DNA from: a virus
Reading direction: 5' to 3' (one strand)
Length of the DNA: 64,000 nt
Virus record (IMG/VR): IMGVR_UViG_3300012000_000008
Span: 26,749-90,748 of that record
Shown: positions 8,623 through 17,076 of the stretch, piece after piece
Layout of the letters: the number at the start of each line of letters is the position of its first letter
How positions within the stretch are numbered: position 1 is the stretch's first letter
The notes under the pieces: model-generated
Told to the model about the DNA's origin: nothing
The model's input: only the letters and a program-made list of their open reading frames with translations
Databases searched by the model: none
Program-made: the position numbers and the translations under genes

Positions 8623-9343
8623 ATATGAAATTGTGGAGCATTGCAATTTAAGATGTAAAAATTGCAATAAGTTTAGTTATATTAAAGAACACAATTGCAT
8701 TGATATAGATCAGATAAAAAAAGACTTTTTTTTATTAAGCAAAAGATTTACACTTGAAAATTTTACCATCCTAGGCGGTGAACCGTTGCTTCACCCTGAT
8801 TTAAACAATATAATTTTACTAGCAAAAAAGGCATTTAATAATAGTGCTATAAAAATAATTACAAACGGTGCTTTATTTTTTAAAAAAGATTTTATTTTTT
8901 TAAATCTCTTATCAGCAAAAAACATAACTTTAGAAATTTCCAAATATGAACTTAATATTGATTATGAAAAAATAAAAAATATTTGCAAAAAATTTAATAT
9001 TAATTTTATTTTAACTGAAAAGCAATATTTTAAAGATTTTGTTGATAAAAGCGGTTCATGCGATCCAGACAAAAGTTTTAAAAGATGTAGAGAATTGGTT
9101 TATTGCCCAAGTTTTTTTAATGGTAAACTCTTTCAATGCGGATATTCAAAAAGCAGCGAATTTTTAACTAAAACAAGCAGACTTTCAAATTTTGCTTTAG
9201 ATAAAGGTATAGATATAAGCAGCACAGATGAACAAATTTACAAATATTTGACTGCACCTGTTCCAACTTGTAAATTTTGTAGTGTTGATGCAGAGTTTCA
9301 TCCATGGAGGCAACTAAGCTCACAGGAAATAAAAAATATATGA
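8603..9343 (+). CDS. Radical SAM protein with auxiliary Cys cluster
   Basis: 246 residues. EHCNLRCKNCNKF gives the CxxxCxxC that binds the [4Fe-4S] cluster and SAM; TILGGEPLLHPDL is the GGE SAM-binding motif. C-terminal cysteines (CRELVYCPS, FQCGYS, CKFCSVD) suggest a second, SPASM/twitch-like cluster. In glycan clusters such proteins catalyse radical epimerisation, dehydration or deoxygenation of sugars, but the substrate cannot be read here. Overlaps genes on both sides (20 nt and 4 nt), so it is part of the plus-strand operon beginning at 7756. Confidence 0.8.
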   Translation: MLIKNIEYEIVEHCNLRCKNCNKFSYIKEHNCIDIDQIKKDFFLLSKRFTLENFTILGGEPLLHPDLNNIILLAKKAFNNSAIKIITNGALFFKKDFIFLNLLSAKNITLEISKYELNIDYEKIKNICKKFNINFILTEKQYFKDFVDKSGSCDPDKSFKRCRELVYCPSFFNGKLFQCGYSKSSEFLTKTSRLSNFALDKGIDISSTDEQIYKYLTAPVPTCKFCSVDAEFHPWRQLSSQEIKNI

Positions 9344-10104
9344 ATGTTTGTTTTTTTTATTCAGTTTATAATAGATATAATATACTAAAACAAAACTTAA
9401 CTCTTTTAAAAAATAACAATATTTCCAACATAGTATTTTTAATTGATAAGACTAAAAGCTATAACTTAAATAACTTAAAAGCAATTAATTTAGTTAAAAA
9501 TTCAAATTTAATTTACAAAGTTAATACTTCACACAAAGGCTCTTTCTGTACTTTTATAGATTTTTTTTATAATTTAAAAAAATTTCCTGACTATTCTATT
9601 TTTATAGAGGATGACTGTTTGCTTACAAATGAGTTCTTTGAATTTCATAATATGGTATCAAACAACTTAAGCTATTTTATTAAAAATAATATAGCCTTGG
9701 TTTCACCGTTTGGTTTTAACTATGCTACTGACAATAATTTTAGTTTATCTAACATTGATTGCAGTCTTATAAAAGGAAATCTGTGGGGATGTGGTTATAT
9801 TGCGCCTTTTATAGAGCAGTTTTTTAAAGAAAAAAAATTTAATGCAGATGGTACTTTTTATTTGGATTTAAATGTCCTTAATTATTTTTCTTCACAGAAT
9901 AAAAGTATAGCTGTTGCTAGTCACAATCTTATTTCTTATGAGGGCCTAAAAGATAGTAGAGATTACGATCAATTAAAACACTGTATTGATCATCCCATGT
10001 TTAAAGCTAATTTAAATTTTAAAGAGCTAAACATAGAATTTAACAATAATAATCATTCATTCCTACAAAAACATAATTTTTTTAGAAATAATTGCATTTG
10101 TTAA
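9340..10104 (+). CDS. Glycosyltransferase (GT-A-like), 254 aa
   Basis: Start at 9340 chosen because ATGA overlaps the radical SAM stop; an earlier in-frame ATG at 9304 would overlap it more. N-terminal NVCFFYSVYNRYNILKQNL is typical of GT-A enzymes, and YSIFIEDDCLLTNEFF carries the DD metal site with the 'EDD' pattern. A GNLWGCGYIAPF segment probably forms the acceptor side. Role inferred as an additional sugar transferase of the island. Confidence 0.6.
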   Translation: MNVCFFYSVYNRYNILKQNLTLLKNNNISNIVFLIDKTKSYNLNNLKAINLVKNSNLIYKVNTSHKGSFCTFIDFFYNLKKFPDYSIFIEDDCLLTNEFFEFHNMVSNNLSYFIKNNIALVSPFGFNYATDNNFSLSNIDCSLIKGNLWGCGYIAPFIEQFFKEKKFNADGTFYLDLNVLNYFSSQNKSIAVASHNLISYEGLKDSRDYDQLKHCIDHPMFKANLNFKELNIEFNNNNHSFLQKHNFFRNNCIC

Positions 10105-10112
10105 AAAGTTTT

Positions 10113-10118
10113 TAAATA
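10113..10118 (+). promoter_or_regulatory. Late-type box TAAATA, 5 nt before the nucleotidyltransferase ATG
   Basis: TAAATA, then attt t, then ATG at 10124. It lies directly after the stop of the preceding gene and matches the TAAATA-N5-start arrangement seen elsewhere. Confidence 0.55.
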
Positions 10119-10123
10119 ATTTT

Positions 10124-10828
10124 ATGCAAATATTAATACCCATGGCAGGAATGGGGTTAAGATTTAAAAATGCTGGTTTTGAAGTACCTAAACCGCTCAT
10201 TAAAGTTAAAAATAAAACCCTCATTGAACATTCTGTAGAGACACTCAATATTAGCGGCCAATACATTTTTATAACAAGAAAATACTGGAATGAGTATGAT
10301 TCTATATTGTCTGAAATATTAAAAAAATTAAGTCCCGATTCTATTGAAATTAAAATTGACTACAATACAAATGGAAGTGTTGATTCATGTCTTTTATCTG
10401 AACCTTTTTTAAAAAAAAATGATGAATTAATAACTACTAACTGTGATCAATATTTAAAATGGAACTCAAATGAGTTTCTGCACTATATGAATAGCAACCA
10501 AGCAGCAGGTGGTATTCTTACTTTTACTTCTACTGATCCTAGACATTCTTTCGCAAAAATAAATCAAAATAGAGTTATACAAATTGTAGAAAAAAAAGCT
10601 ATTAGTAATTGTTCACTTGTAGGTGTACATTATTTTAAAAAGAGTAAGTATTTTTTATATTCTGGAAAAAAATTAAAAAAGATAGTTAAAAACAGAGAAT
10701 GCTATGTTTCTGAAACATATAATTTATTAATTGAAAAAAAATTAAAAGTAATTTATTTTAATTTAGAAAATGGGTACTATCCCCTAGGTGTTCCTGAGGA
10801 TTTAAATAATATAAATGAAATTGTTTAA
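10124..10828 (+). CDS. Sugar-1-phosphate nucleotidyltransferase-like protein
   Basis: 234 residues. ILIPMAGMGLRFKNAG followed by VPKPLIKVKNKTLIEH is the signature G-x-G-x-R...PKP loop of NTP-transferases that make NDP-sugars; ELITTNCDQYLKW replaces the usual 'GD' metal aspartate motif with 'NCDQ'. YPLGVPEDL matches the C-terminal 'NI.TPEDY' region. Probably produces an activated sugar for the island. The stop overlaps the cupin gene by 14 nt. Confidence 0.75.
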   Translation: MQILIPMAGMGLRFKNAGFEVPKPLIKVKNKTLIEHSVETLNISGQYIFITRKYWNEYDSILSEILKKLSPDSIEIKIDYNTNGSVDSCLLSEPFLKKNDELITTNCDQYLKWNSNEFLHYMNSNQAAGGILTFTSTDPRHSFAKINQNRVIQIVEKKAISNCSLVGVHYFKKSKYFLYSGKKLKKIVKNRECYVSETYNLLIEKKLKVIYFNLENGYYPLGVPEDLNNINEIV

Positions 10829-11138
10829 TTTAAATAATATGAAATTAGGCTGGTTTGTAGGTAATTTTGAACCAACAGCATTTAAAACAAGTAATTTTGA
10901 AGTTTCCTATAAACTACACAGAAAAAATGAAAAATGGGATAAACATTTTCATACCACAGTAACTGAAATAAACTTAATCATAAGAGGAAAAATGAAAATA
11001 CAAGGCAAATTGCTCTTTAGTCATGATATTTTTATTTTAGAGCCTTATGAAATTGCGGACCCTGAATTTTTACAAGATACAGAAATTATTTGTGTTAAAA
11101 CACCTTCAGCTAACGATAAAGTGGTTGTTAAATTTTAA
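10815..11138 (+). CDS. Cupin-domain protein
   Basis: 107 residues. FKTSNFEVSYKLHRKNEKWDKHFHTTVTEINLIIRGK resembles a cupin motif 1 (H-x-H with downstream E and G), and LFSHDIFILEPYEIADPEF resembles motif 2. Small cupins in sugar clusters isomerise or epimerise NDP-sugars, or sense a sugar; the exact reaction is not readable. Overlaps the nucleotidyltransferase upstream and converges on the next minus-strand glycosyltransferase. Confidence 0.6.
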   Translation: MKLFNLNNMKLGWFVGNFEPTAFKTSNFEVSYKLHRKNEKWDKHFHTTVTEINLIIRGKMKIQGKLLFSHDIFILEPYEIADPEFLQDTEIICVKTPSANDKVVVKF

Positions 11139-11907
11139 TTTTATATTTATTATCTAAGAAACCACTAACACTTAAACAATCATACTCTAATTTGTAAGAG
11201 ACCAATTTATTATCATTAACAACATTTGTATTCTTATAACCTTCAATTAACATTAATGCAGGTGTGCCACCACCAACAGACCCCTCAATTACATAAGGCA
11301 TAAAAGCAGTTTTCATTTTTTTAAGCTCATTTTTTAAGGTAAAGCTACTTCTTACAAAATAACATCCTTCTTTTATTAAATTAAATGTAGAATCAATATT
11401 ATTAGTAAAAAATTCTTTAAAAATAGTTTCAGTATAGATATTATTTTTAACCTTAACAAAATTTTTTAAAGTATTTTTATCTATGCTTTGATAAACACAT
11501 AAAATATCAAAAACTTTATTTATCAAAAAAGAGTCTATATCTTTAATTATTATATTGTCTGTATCTACCTGTAACACATGTTCATAGCTGTCTAAAAATT
11601 CTAACACCATGAGATGTTTTAAGCAGTTAGCAATTGAACCTGTTTTTCTGAAAAACATTTCATTTATTTTTTTACTATTTGGATGTTTAGGTACAAGAGT
11701 GTCAGCCTTATAAAACTCAAAAAAATCATATGTAAATACTTTAAAGTCTTTACACTTTAAAGACAAATATTTTTTTTCTTCTTCATTATTTACAACAAAT
11801 CTACAATGCATAGATGTATTTGGATTACTAATACGCAAACTTAAATACAGTCTTTCTAAAAAATTAAAATATTTTTTATTGCAGCTTGTTATTACTATTG
11901 CAGACAT
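11128..11907 (-). CDS. Glycosyltransferase (GT-A-like), 259 aa
   Basis: N-terminal AIVITSCNKKYFNFLERLYLSL and HVLQVDTDNIIIKDID (DxD metal site in a GT8-like setting), followed by an EGCYFVRSS segment and GGGTPALMLIEG. Resembles phage and viral nucleotide-sugar transferases. Acceptor unknown. Monocistronic on the minus strand, its stop overlapping the cupin stop region. Confidence 0.6.
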   Translation of the reverse strand: MSAIVITSCNKKYFNFLERLYLSLRISNPNTSMHCRFVVNNEEEKKYLSLKCKDFKVFTYDFFEFYKADTLVPKHPNSKKINEMFFRKTGSIANCLKHLMVLEFLDSYEHVLQVDTDNIIIKDIDSFLINKVFDILCVYQSIDKNTLKNFVKVKNNIYTETIFKEFFTNNIDSTFNLIKEGCYFVRSSFTLKNELKKMKTAFMPYVIEGSVGGGTPALMLIEGYKNTNVVNDNKLVSYKLEYDCLSVSGFLDNKYKIKI

Positions 11908-11943
11908 AGTTGATATTGTTTAAATATATATAATAATTATCTT

Positions 11944-12600
11944 GTGCATAGTAAATATCTATTTTTAGTACCTCATGCAGATGATGAAGCACTAGGGTTT
12001 GGTGGAACTATTGCAAAATTATGTGAAAAAGGCAATGAAGTAACTGTTGCTATTGTGCAAGCACCAAACAACAGTCGTGCTGCTAAACAACTTGAAAATG
12101 CTTTTAAAGCTAAAGAAATTTTAGGCTATAAAGATTTAGATTTTATTTCTATACCCAATGATGTATTTTGTAATGATTTATTTTTCTTAAAGAACAAAAT
12201 TGAAGATTATATTTTATCTAAAACACCTACAGTGATTTACACTTCTTTTGTTGCAGATAATCACCAAGACCATAAAAATCTTTACAGAGCTGTATCAATT
12301 GCATGCAGACCTTCTGGACCATGCAAATCAGTAAGAACTATTTTTGCCGGAGAAATAATTTCTTCTTATGATCAATCATTAGGAGTAGAAAGAATAATTT
12401 TTACACCTAATTACTATGAAACACTTGAATTAAGCCATATAAACAAAAAAATCATGGCATTGGAAGCATATGAATATGAGATACAAGCCTCTCCTCACCC
12501 AAGGTCAAAAGAATCAATAGTTGCCAAGAGTATAGTAAGGGGATCAGAAAGCAACAGCATGTATGCTGAAGCTTTTATGATGCTAAGAACTATAATTTAG
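11944..12600 (+). CDS. PIG-L family zinc N-deacetylase
   Basis: 218 residues. N-terminal LVPHADDEALGFGGT is the PHxDDE zinc-binding signature, and VADNHQDHKNL supplies the third ligand (HxxDH). The family removes N-acetyl groups from GlcNAc-type sugars. It fits a pathway in which an acetylated amino sugar is trimmed before further substitution by the GNAT or amidotransferase nearby. GTG start. The end overlaps the convergent GT8 gene by 11 nt. Confidence 0.85.
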   Translation: MHSKYLFLVPHADDEALGFGGTIAKLCEKGNEVTVAIVQAPNNSRAAKQLENAFKAKEILGYKDLDFISIPNDVFCNDLFFLKNKIEDYILSKTPTVIYTSFVADNHQDHKNLYRAVSIACRPSGPCKSVRTIFAGEIISSYDQSLGVERIIFTPNYYETLELSHINKKIMALEAYEYEIQASPHPRSKESIVAKSIVRGSESNSMYAEAFMMLRTII

Positions 12601-13384
12601 AAAGTTCATCTTTATACTGTTTTAAAAATTTTAATAAAATATTATAGCCTGAAGGGCCATTATTTTTTAAAACACTACTTAAAACAAAACTGCTAAAATT
12701 ATCTTTTATTTTGTCGGAATTAACTAAGAAAGGTTTTTTATCACCACCAAAATGTAAAAATTTTATATCTGTATGAATATTTTTTTTATTAATAAAAGGC
12801 GTAGATAAAAAATAATTTTCTGGTAACATAGTAACTTTATCATTAAAAAAAGCATTAAGAGGGCCTTGATTACCTAGCCAGCTGTTAACACTACTTATTT
12901 TTAATAATTCCTCTACGACACTATCATTCAAGTATTTTTTACCTATTACCATTAATCCAGCATTAAATGATTTGTCCGGACAAAACCCAGAGTAATTAAA
13001 ATTTTTACTATTAACACCGTCAGGATGTGGGTGATATACTGCACCAAAATCACATTGTAAATCAAAAAGTTCATTTATGTTTGACAAACATATCATATCC
13101 AAATCTAAAAAAATAATTTTTTCATAATTTTTAAGTCTAAAAATATTGTATCTAACCAAAGGATTAATGTTCCATTTTCTAACAGCCCGGCCACAAAACT
13201 TTGGCATTGCAGGCTCATCAATAAAAAGCACATTATTACATAATTGCTTATTTTTAACTGTTATTTTTTCTTCTTCTATAGCTAAAAAGTCAAACTTTTT
13301 TGATGTGTTGCGTATGATGGTATTTTGTAAAACTTTAAGTGCAGGAATGTAGTTGTTAGAAACAGTAACTACTATAGCTTGCAT
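12590..13384 (-). CDS. Glycosyltransferase family 8-like protein
   Basis: 264 residues, clear paralogue of the gene at 6179-6961: AIVVTVSNNYIPALKVL, KIIFLDLDMICLSNI (DxD), SFNAGLMVIGKKYL, LGNQGPLNAFF and KFLHFGGDKKPF occur in the same order. Last gene of the AT-rich island; base composition returns to the window norm within about 100 bases. Confidence 0.8.
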   Translation of the reverse strand: MQAIVVTVSNNYIPALKVLQNTIIRNTSKKFDFLAIEEEKITVKNKQLCNNVLFIDEPAMPKFCGRAVRKWNINPLVRYNIFRLKNYEKIIFLDLDMICLSNINELFDLQCDFGAVYHPHPDGVNSKNFNYSGFCPDKSFNAGLMVIGKKYLNDSVVEELLKISSVNSWLGNQGPLNAFFNDKVTMLPENYFLSTPFINKKNIHTDIKFLHFGGDKKPFLVNSDKIKDNFSSFVLSSVLKNNGPSGYNILLKFLKQYKDELSKL

Positions 13385-13463
13385 AAATTATATTAATACT
13401 TTTCTACTTGCAATCAAGAAAAAGAAATGTTGAATTTTAAAATTTAAAGATTAATATAGATAT

Positions 13464-13664
13464 ATGCACATTGAGAAGTATACAGCTTATGTTAAAGATA
13501 CCCTAACCAAAAAAAGTTTTAAACTTTCCATGGATGGAGACTGCCCCATGGAAGCACACAAGAGTTTCTACAATAGAATTAACAACTATCAAGAAATTGT
13601 TAAAATTACTGATGCCAGTAATGCTACCATATATGACTCAAACACAGGCTTCATAAATAGTTAA
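13464..13664 (+). CDS. Small hypothetical protein, 66 aa
   Basis: Start is supported by a TAATAT box exactly 6 nt upstream. Mixed charged, no membrane segment, no recognised motif. Its composition is like the small phage genes to the right rather than the island to the left. Followed immediately by another small gene. Confidence 0.55.
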   Translation: MHIEKYTAYVKDTLTKKSFKLSMDGDCPMEAHKSFYNRINNYQEIVKITDASNATIYDSNTGFINS

Positions 13665-13844
13665 ATGATCATAGATTTTTTTGATGAAGCCAAACCTTGC
13701 CCTCCTGAAATTAAAAATTGTGAAGAACTCAGAAAGCAATACAAGCAGGATTTAAATTCTTTAAACCCCAGAACATGCAAACCTTGCCAGCTAACCAGCC
13801 TAAAAAACAAATATCTCAACATTATACAACACAAAGATAAATGA
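13665..13844 (+). CDS. Small Cys-containing hypothetical protein, 59 aa
   Basis: An open frame from the ATG at 13665, directly at the end of the preceding gene, to a TGA overlapping the next gene's ATG (ATGA). It has four cysteines, two in a C-x2-C-like RTCKPCQL segment and two upstream (PCPPEIKNC), which could bind one zinc. The tight packing between two genes supports it being real. Function unknown. Confidence 0.6.
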   Translation: MIIDFFDEAKPCPPEIKNCEELRKQYKQDLNSLNPRTCKPCQLTSLKNKYLNIIQHKDK

Positions 13845-14158
13845 TTGAAGCACTAACAGTTTATTTTGTAGCCCAAGCTGCAACTGTGTTTTGGTTTTAT
13901 TCACCCATTAAAACTTCATTGTTTTATATGTTTACTAAAGAACACACTTTTAATAGTGACAATTTTGATTTACTTTTATTGTCCAAAAGCTCATTATTCA
14001 AAGTCTTGACTTGCACTTTTTGTTTCAGTTTCTGGACCAGCATTGCTGTTGCATGTGTGATATCACATGATGCAAAATCTTTTATTTTTAATCTGTCATT
14101 TACCATTGTGATGGTATATCTTTATGAGCAAATTTTAAATTTCTTAAAGAAAGGTTGA
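13841..14158 (+). CDS. Small membrane protein with CxFCFSFW motif, 105 aa
   Basis: Three hydrophobic stretches (about residues 2-22, 60-80 and 83-100). The CTFCFSFW segment resembles a conserved motif in small phage and bacterial membrane proteins of the DUF1360 type. Overlaps the previous gene by 4 nt. Location in the inner membrane is likely; role unknown. Confidence 0.55.
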   Translation: MIEALTVYFVAQAATVFWFYSPIKTSLFYMFTKEHTFNSDNFDLLLLSKSSLFKVLTCTFCFSFWTSIAVACVISHDAKSFIFNLSFTIVMVYLYEQILNFLKKG

Positions 14159-14188
14159 TTAAATAATTTTTTATAATATCATATTTTT

Positions 14189-14365
14189 ATGACAGAAAAC
14201 CAAGAGCTACAAACTGAACTAACTGTGCAAGATTTGAGAATTGTTGCCAATTTAATTGAATTGGCATCTGGCAAAGGCCTTCTAAAGGCCAGTGATTTGA
14301 CTGTGGTGGGCAAGGTGTTTGATAAGATTGCTGCTGTATTGAAGATGCTAAAACATGAAGTTTGA
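14189..14365 (+). CDS. Conserved small phage protein, 58 aa
   Basis: Runs from the ATG at 14189 to a TGA inside the start of the next gene. The sequence LTVQDLRIVANLIELASGKG followed by KASDLTVVGKVFDKI is the pattern of a short acidic protein common in T4-like cyanophages and pelagiphages (D-L...I-I-E-x-A...G-x-F-K-x-x-E-L-x-x-V-G-x-V). Function unknown, possibly a virion or assembly accessory protein. A good phage marker. Confidence 0.7.
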   Translation: MTENQELQTELTVQDLRIVANLIELASGKGLLKASDLTVVGKVFDKIAAVLKMLKHEV

Positions 14366-14567
14366 ATTGGTAACTGTTGAGAATACTGATCATGGTGTGC
14401 ATGTTAAAGTGCTTGCCAACAACAAAGAAGTGGGCATTTTATATTTGAGCCATGATGAAGTTGATGCATTGTTAGATCTGATACGCCATGGAGCAGTCAA
14501 CAGCTCCACAGAATTTAAAGACTCTTTGTTTTTAGACAGTCTTTATGATGAAGATGATGACAGTTAA
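14355..14567 (+). CDS. Small acidic hypothetical protein, 70 aa
   Basis: Overlaps the preceding gene by 11 nt. Two-domain-looking beta/alpha sequence with a very acidic tail (YDEDDDS). No family recognised. Its stop codon lies inside the hairpin of a transcription terminator. Confidence 0.55.
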   Translation: MKFELVTVENTDHGVHVKVLANNKEVGILYLSHDEVDALLDLIRHGAVNSSTEFKDSLFLDSLYDEDDDS

Positions 14568-14586
14568 TCAAACTGTCTTTTTTTTG
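14559..14586 (+). terminator. Rho-independent terminator
   Basis: GACAGTT (14559-14565), a 5-nt loop, AACTGTC (14571-14577), then nine T residues. The stem contains the TAA of the gene at 14355, so it ends the 13464-14567 transcript. Confidence 0.75.
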
Positions 14587-14599
14587 ATTAAATATATTA

Positions 14600-14815
14600 A
14601 TGAAGAAGATAGACCTTGTAGAGTCTATATGTGAAGAGTTTACAGATGTTGTCATAACTGACAAGAAGAAGAACTCTGTAATATTGCATTTGCCTAAAAA
14701 ATATTTTAAAGAACTCAATAACCGTTTGACTGACAAGGGGTTTGAGCTTACTTTTAAAAAAGCTGTTAGCCCTAGCCACATTACTGTGTCTTATACACTC
14801 ATAAAAAACAAGTAG
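14600..14815 (+). CDS. Small hypothetical protein, 71 aa
   Basis: Preceded by TAAATA and 5 nt (late-type box). Alternating charged and hydrophobic residues, Lys-rich, no transmembrane segment. No recognised motif. Confidence 0.55.
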   Translation: MKKIDLVESICEEFTDVVITDKKKNSVILHLPKKYFKELNNRLTDKGFELTFKKAVSPSHITVSYTLIKNK

Positions 14816-14847
14816 ATTAATCTCTTAGTTTCCTTTATACTAATGTT

Positions 14848-15516
14848 ATGTTAGCATTTGATAAAGCTTCTCATAGCTACCGCAACATCTATACAGATGA
14901 GCAGTATATATCGGCAACCACTCTTCTGAATAAATTTAAAAAGAAGTTTGATGCCGATTTTCATGCCAAAAGAACTGCTGCCAAAGAAGGTGTTACTCCA
15001 GAAGAAATAAAAGCTCGTTGGAAGAAAATGAATGAAGAAAGCAAAGTCAAAGGCAGTGCCATTCATGAGGCCATTGATGCATTTAACAAAACTGGTGAAA
15101 TCAATGACCAGTACAAAGATCTGCTGGCCTCAGTTGCAGCATTAGGGTTATATGATGTTAGCAAGATCAAATGTGAAGAGTTAGTATACAATCATGTTTT
15201 TAAACTTGCTGGCACTGCTGATATTATTGAAGATTTAGGTTCCAGCTTCAATGTTTATGACTTTAAGACCAACAAGAAGTTTAATCTGTTCTCTCCTTAT
15301 GGTGCAAATCTCTTGGATCCTGTTTCTCATTTGAGTGACTGTGAATACAACATATATGCATTGCAATTGTCTTTGTATGCATTCATGTACAAGAGCATGA
15401 CAGGCAAAAGAGTGGGCAAATTAGCCATCATTTACCTGACCCCTGAGAGCAAAACTGAAATATATCAAGCTCCTTATTTGTACACTGACATTAAGAATTT
15501 GTTAGTCCATGTCTAG
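14848..15516 (+). CDS. PD-(D/E)XK nuclease family protein
   Basis: 222 residues. The core motif is visible as GTADIIEDLG (first acidic residue) followed by FNVYDFKTNKKF (D-x-K with downstream K), then QLSLYAFMYKSMTGK (the Q-x3-Y helix of RecB/Cas4-like nucleases); KGSAIHEAIDAF supplies the N-terminal His of the family. Probably a Mg2+-dependent DNA nuclease acting in phage DNA processing. The start has TATACT 6 nt upstream. Overlaps the deaminase gene by 8 nt. Confidence 0.8.
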   Translation: MLAFDKASHSYRNIYTDEQYISATTLLNKFKKKFDADFHAKRTAAKEGVTPEEIKARWKKMNEESKVKGSAIHEAIDAFNKTGEINDQYKDLLASVAALGLYDVSKIKCEELVYNHVFKLAGTADIIEDLGSSFNVYDFKTNKKFNLFSPYGANLLDPVSHLSDCEYNIYALQLSLYAFMYKSMTGKRVGKLAIIYLTPESKTEIYQAPYLYTDIKNLLVHV

Positions 15517-15955
15517 AATCAATTGGGATGTGCATGCCTTGCTACTAGCATGGGCTGCCACGTTGAGAAGTGAAGACCCTTACATGAAGGTGGGTGCCTG
15601 CGCCCTGGGCCATAGCAATGAAGTACTTGGTGTATCGTACAATGGATTGGCTCCAGGAAAAATTGTAACGGAAGAGTTTTGGGTTGACCGCAACAAACGC
15701 AGACCATTCATGATTCATGCTGAGGCCAATCTCTTGGCCAGAATTAAACGCAATGATGCCAAGACCATGGGTGTCACATTGCAACCTTGCAGTTGTTGCG
15801 CTCAAAGCATTGTGGCCCATGGTATTAAAAAAGTGGTATATACAGAGAAGTATGATTTTGACAAAGGAGGGTTAGACATATTAAAGTTTTATGGTGTGGA
15901 CCTCATTTGCATTCCTAAAGATTATATCATAAGTAAACTCAATGAGATTTCTTGA
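15509..15955 (+). CDS. dCMP deaminase-like (cytidine/deoxycytidylate deaminase family)
   Basis: 148 residues. MIHAEANLLAR is the zinc-binding and catalytic HAE motif, and TLQPCSCCAQSIVAHG is the PCxxC partner. RSEDPYMKVGACALG matches the conserved dCMP-deaminase N-terminal region. It converts dCMP to dUMP for dTTP synthesis and is a common gene in T4-like phages. Flanked by overlapping genes on both sides in a plus-strand operon. Confidence 0.85.
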   Translation: MSRINWDVHALLLAWAATLRSEDPYMKVGACALGHSNEVLGVSYNGLAPGKIVTEEFWVDRNKRRPFMIHAEANLLARIKRNDAKTMGVTLQPCSCCAQSIVAHGIKKVVYTEKYDFDKGGLDILKFYGVDLICIPKDYIISKLNEIS

Positions 15956-16382
15956 CATTATTATTGACAATTCTCCTGTAAAAGAAGCCAAACTATATGG
16001 GCCTGCACAGAAAGCAGCTGAGAGGCCTGACTCAGGTGTTACCATTCAAAACCCTGCTGCTTACCATGTGATTCAAGATTGTGCCAATATTACTAAAAAG
16101 TATCTGCCTGTGTATATATTTGGTTTGTATGCCCATCCTTTTGAAGAACTCAAAGGTAAATTTAACTTTCAAGACATCAAAGAATTTGTAGATGCAGCTT
16201 TTTCAGATGTGACCATGAATCAATTGCTGGTCTTAATTCTGGATAAAGTTAAAAAACTGCCTTATGTGCCTGCCAAGAATGTTAATGATCCCTATGGTGA
16301 TTATGAAAGCTATGAAGGGGCAAATGAAAGAGATGTAGTGTCGCTGCTTTGCAGAGCGTTTAATGTCCCTGTGCTAAAGTAA
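15942..16382 (+). CDS. Hypothetical protein, 146 aa
   Basis: Overlaps the deaminase by 14 nt, so probably translated from the same transcript. Soluble, mixed alpha/beta, with an aromatic YGDYESYEGANERD stretch near residue 115. No recognised family. Confidence 0.5.
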   Translation: MRFLDIIIDNSPVKEAKLYGPAQKAAERPDSGVTIQNPAAYHVIQDCANITKKYLPVYIFGLYAHPFEELKGKFNFQDIKEFVDAAFSDVTMNQLLVLILDKVKKLPYVPAKNVNDPYGDYESYEGANERDVVSLLCRAFNVPVLK

Positions 16383-16383
16383 C

Positions 16384-16683
16384 TTAAACTAGTTCTTTAG
16401 CAACTTTTATGGGCTTGAAATTCAAATCCAATTTGAATGCATTTACTGCTCTCCCATCATCAAAATGTTTGATGAACTCAGATGCAGTTTTATTCAACTT
16501 GGCTTTGAATGCCTGGGTTTTGCTTCTGTTTTTGACCAATAGATAGGCATAATCAGGAAAAACACCAACTTTGTCCAAATTGCGAACTCTGTCTCTCAGA
16601 GCTCTGGCAATGGCACAATTCTGAGGATTGGTTCTTTCTCCTTCATTTATATGCTTATCTTTGATGCCGAGGTTTAATCTCAT
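16384..16683 (-). CDS. Small basic hypothetical protein, 99 aa
   Basis: The start has a TAAATA box and 5 nt upstream on the minus strand. Arg/Lys-rich (ALRDRVRNL, VKNRSKTQAFKAKL) and possibly nucleic acid-binding, without recognised motifs. It shares a divergent promoter region with the gene at 16717. Confidence 0.5.
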   Translation of the reverse strand: MRLNLGIKDKHINEGERTNPQNCAIARALRDRVRNLDKVGVFPDYAYLLVKNRSKTQAFKAKLNKTASEFIKHFDDGRAVNAFKLDLNFKPIKVAKELV

Positions 16684-16716
16684 GTAATTATTTAGGCGTA
16701 AGAATAAATAATTTTA

Positions 16717-17076
16717 ATGAAACTCATAGTACCTTTTATTACTTTGCAAGAACAACTCAGAGTATTTCACTGGCAAAGCAACACATATGGCCAACACAAA
16801 GCTTTTGGCAAAGCATATGAACACTTGGGCGATCTCATTGATTCTTTTGTAGAAGTATATTCTGGTAAATATGGCAAACCCAAAGCCAAATTAAAATATA
16901 ATTTTTCACTGAGTAATTTTGAAGAAGGGTATGTGGAATTTATTGACAGCGGTTTAAGCTTCCTGGATTCTTTAGAGGAGGACCTGGATCTGGCCAAGGA
17001 CAGTGATTTGCTTAACATTCGTGATGAAATGAAAGCAGTGTTGAATAGATTGAAGTACCTGTTAACATTGAAGTAA
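16717..17076 (+). CDS. Conserved phage protein of the DUF5856 (Dps/ferritin-like) type, 119 aa
   Basis: All-helical. LQEQLRVFHWQSNTYGQHKAFGKAY followed by LGDLIDSFVEVY has the H-W...H...D pattern of a Dps-like four-helix fold, and this small version is frequent in T4-like phages of marine and freshwater hosts. Whether it still binds iron is uncertain. AATAAATA lies 6 nt before the ATG. Confidence 0.65.
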   Translation: MKLIVPFITLQEQLRVFHWQSNTYGQHKAFGKAYEHLGDLIDSFVEVYSGKYGKPKAKLKYNFSLSNFEEGYVEFIDSGLSFLDSLEEDLDLAKDSDLLNIRDEMKAVLNRLKYLLTLK

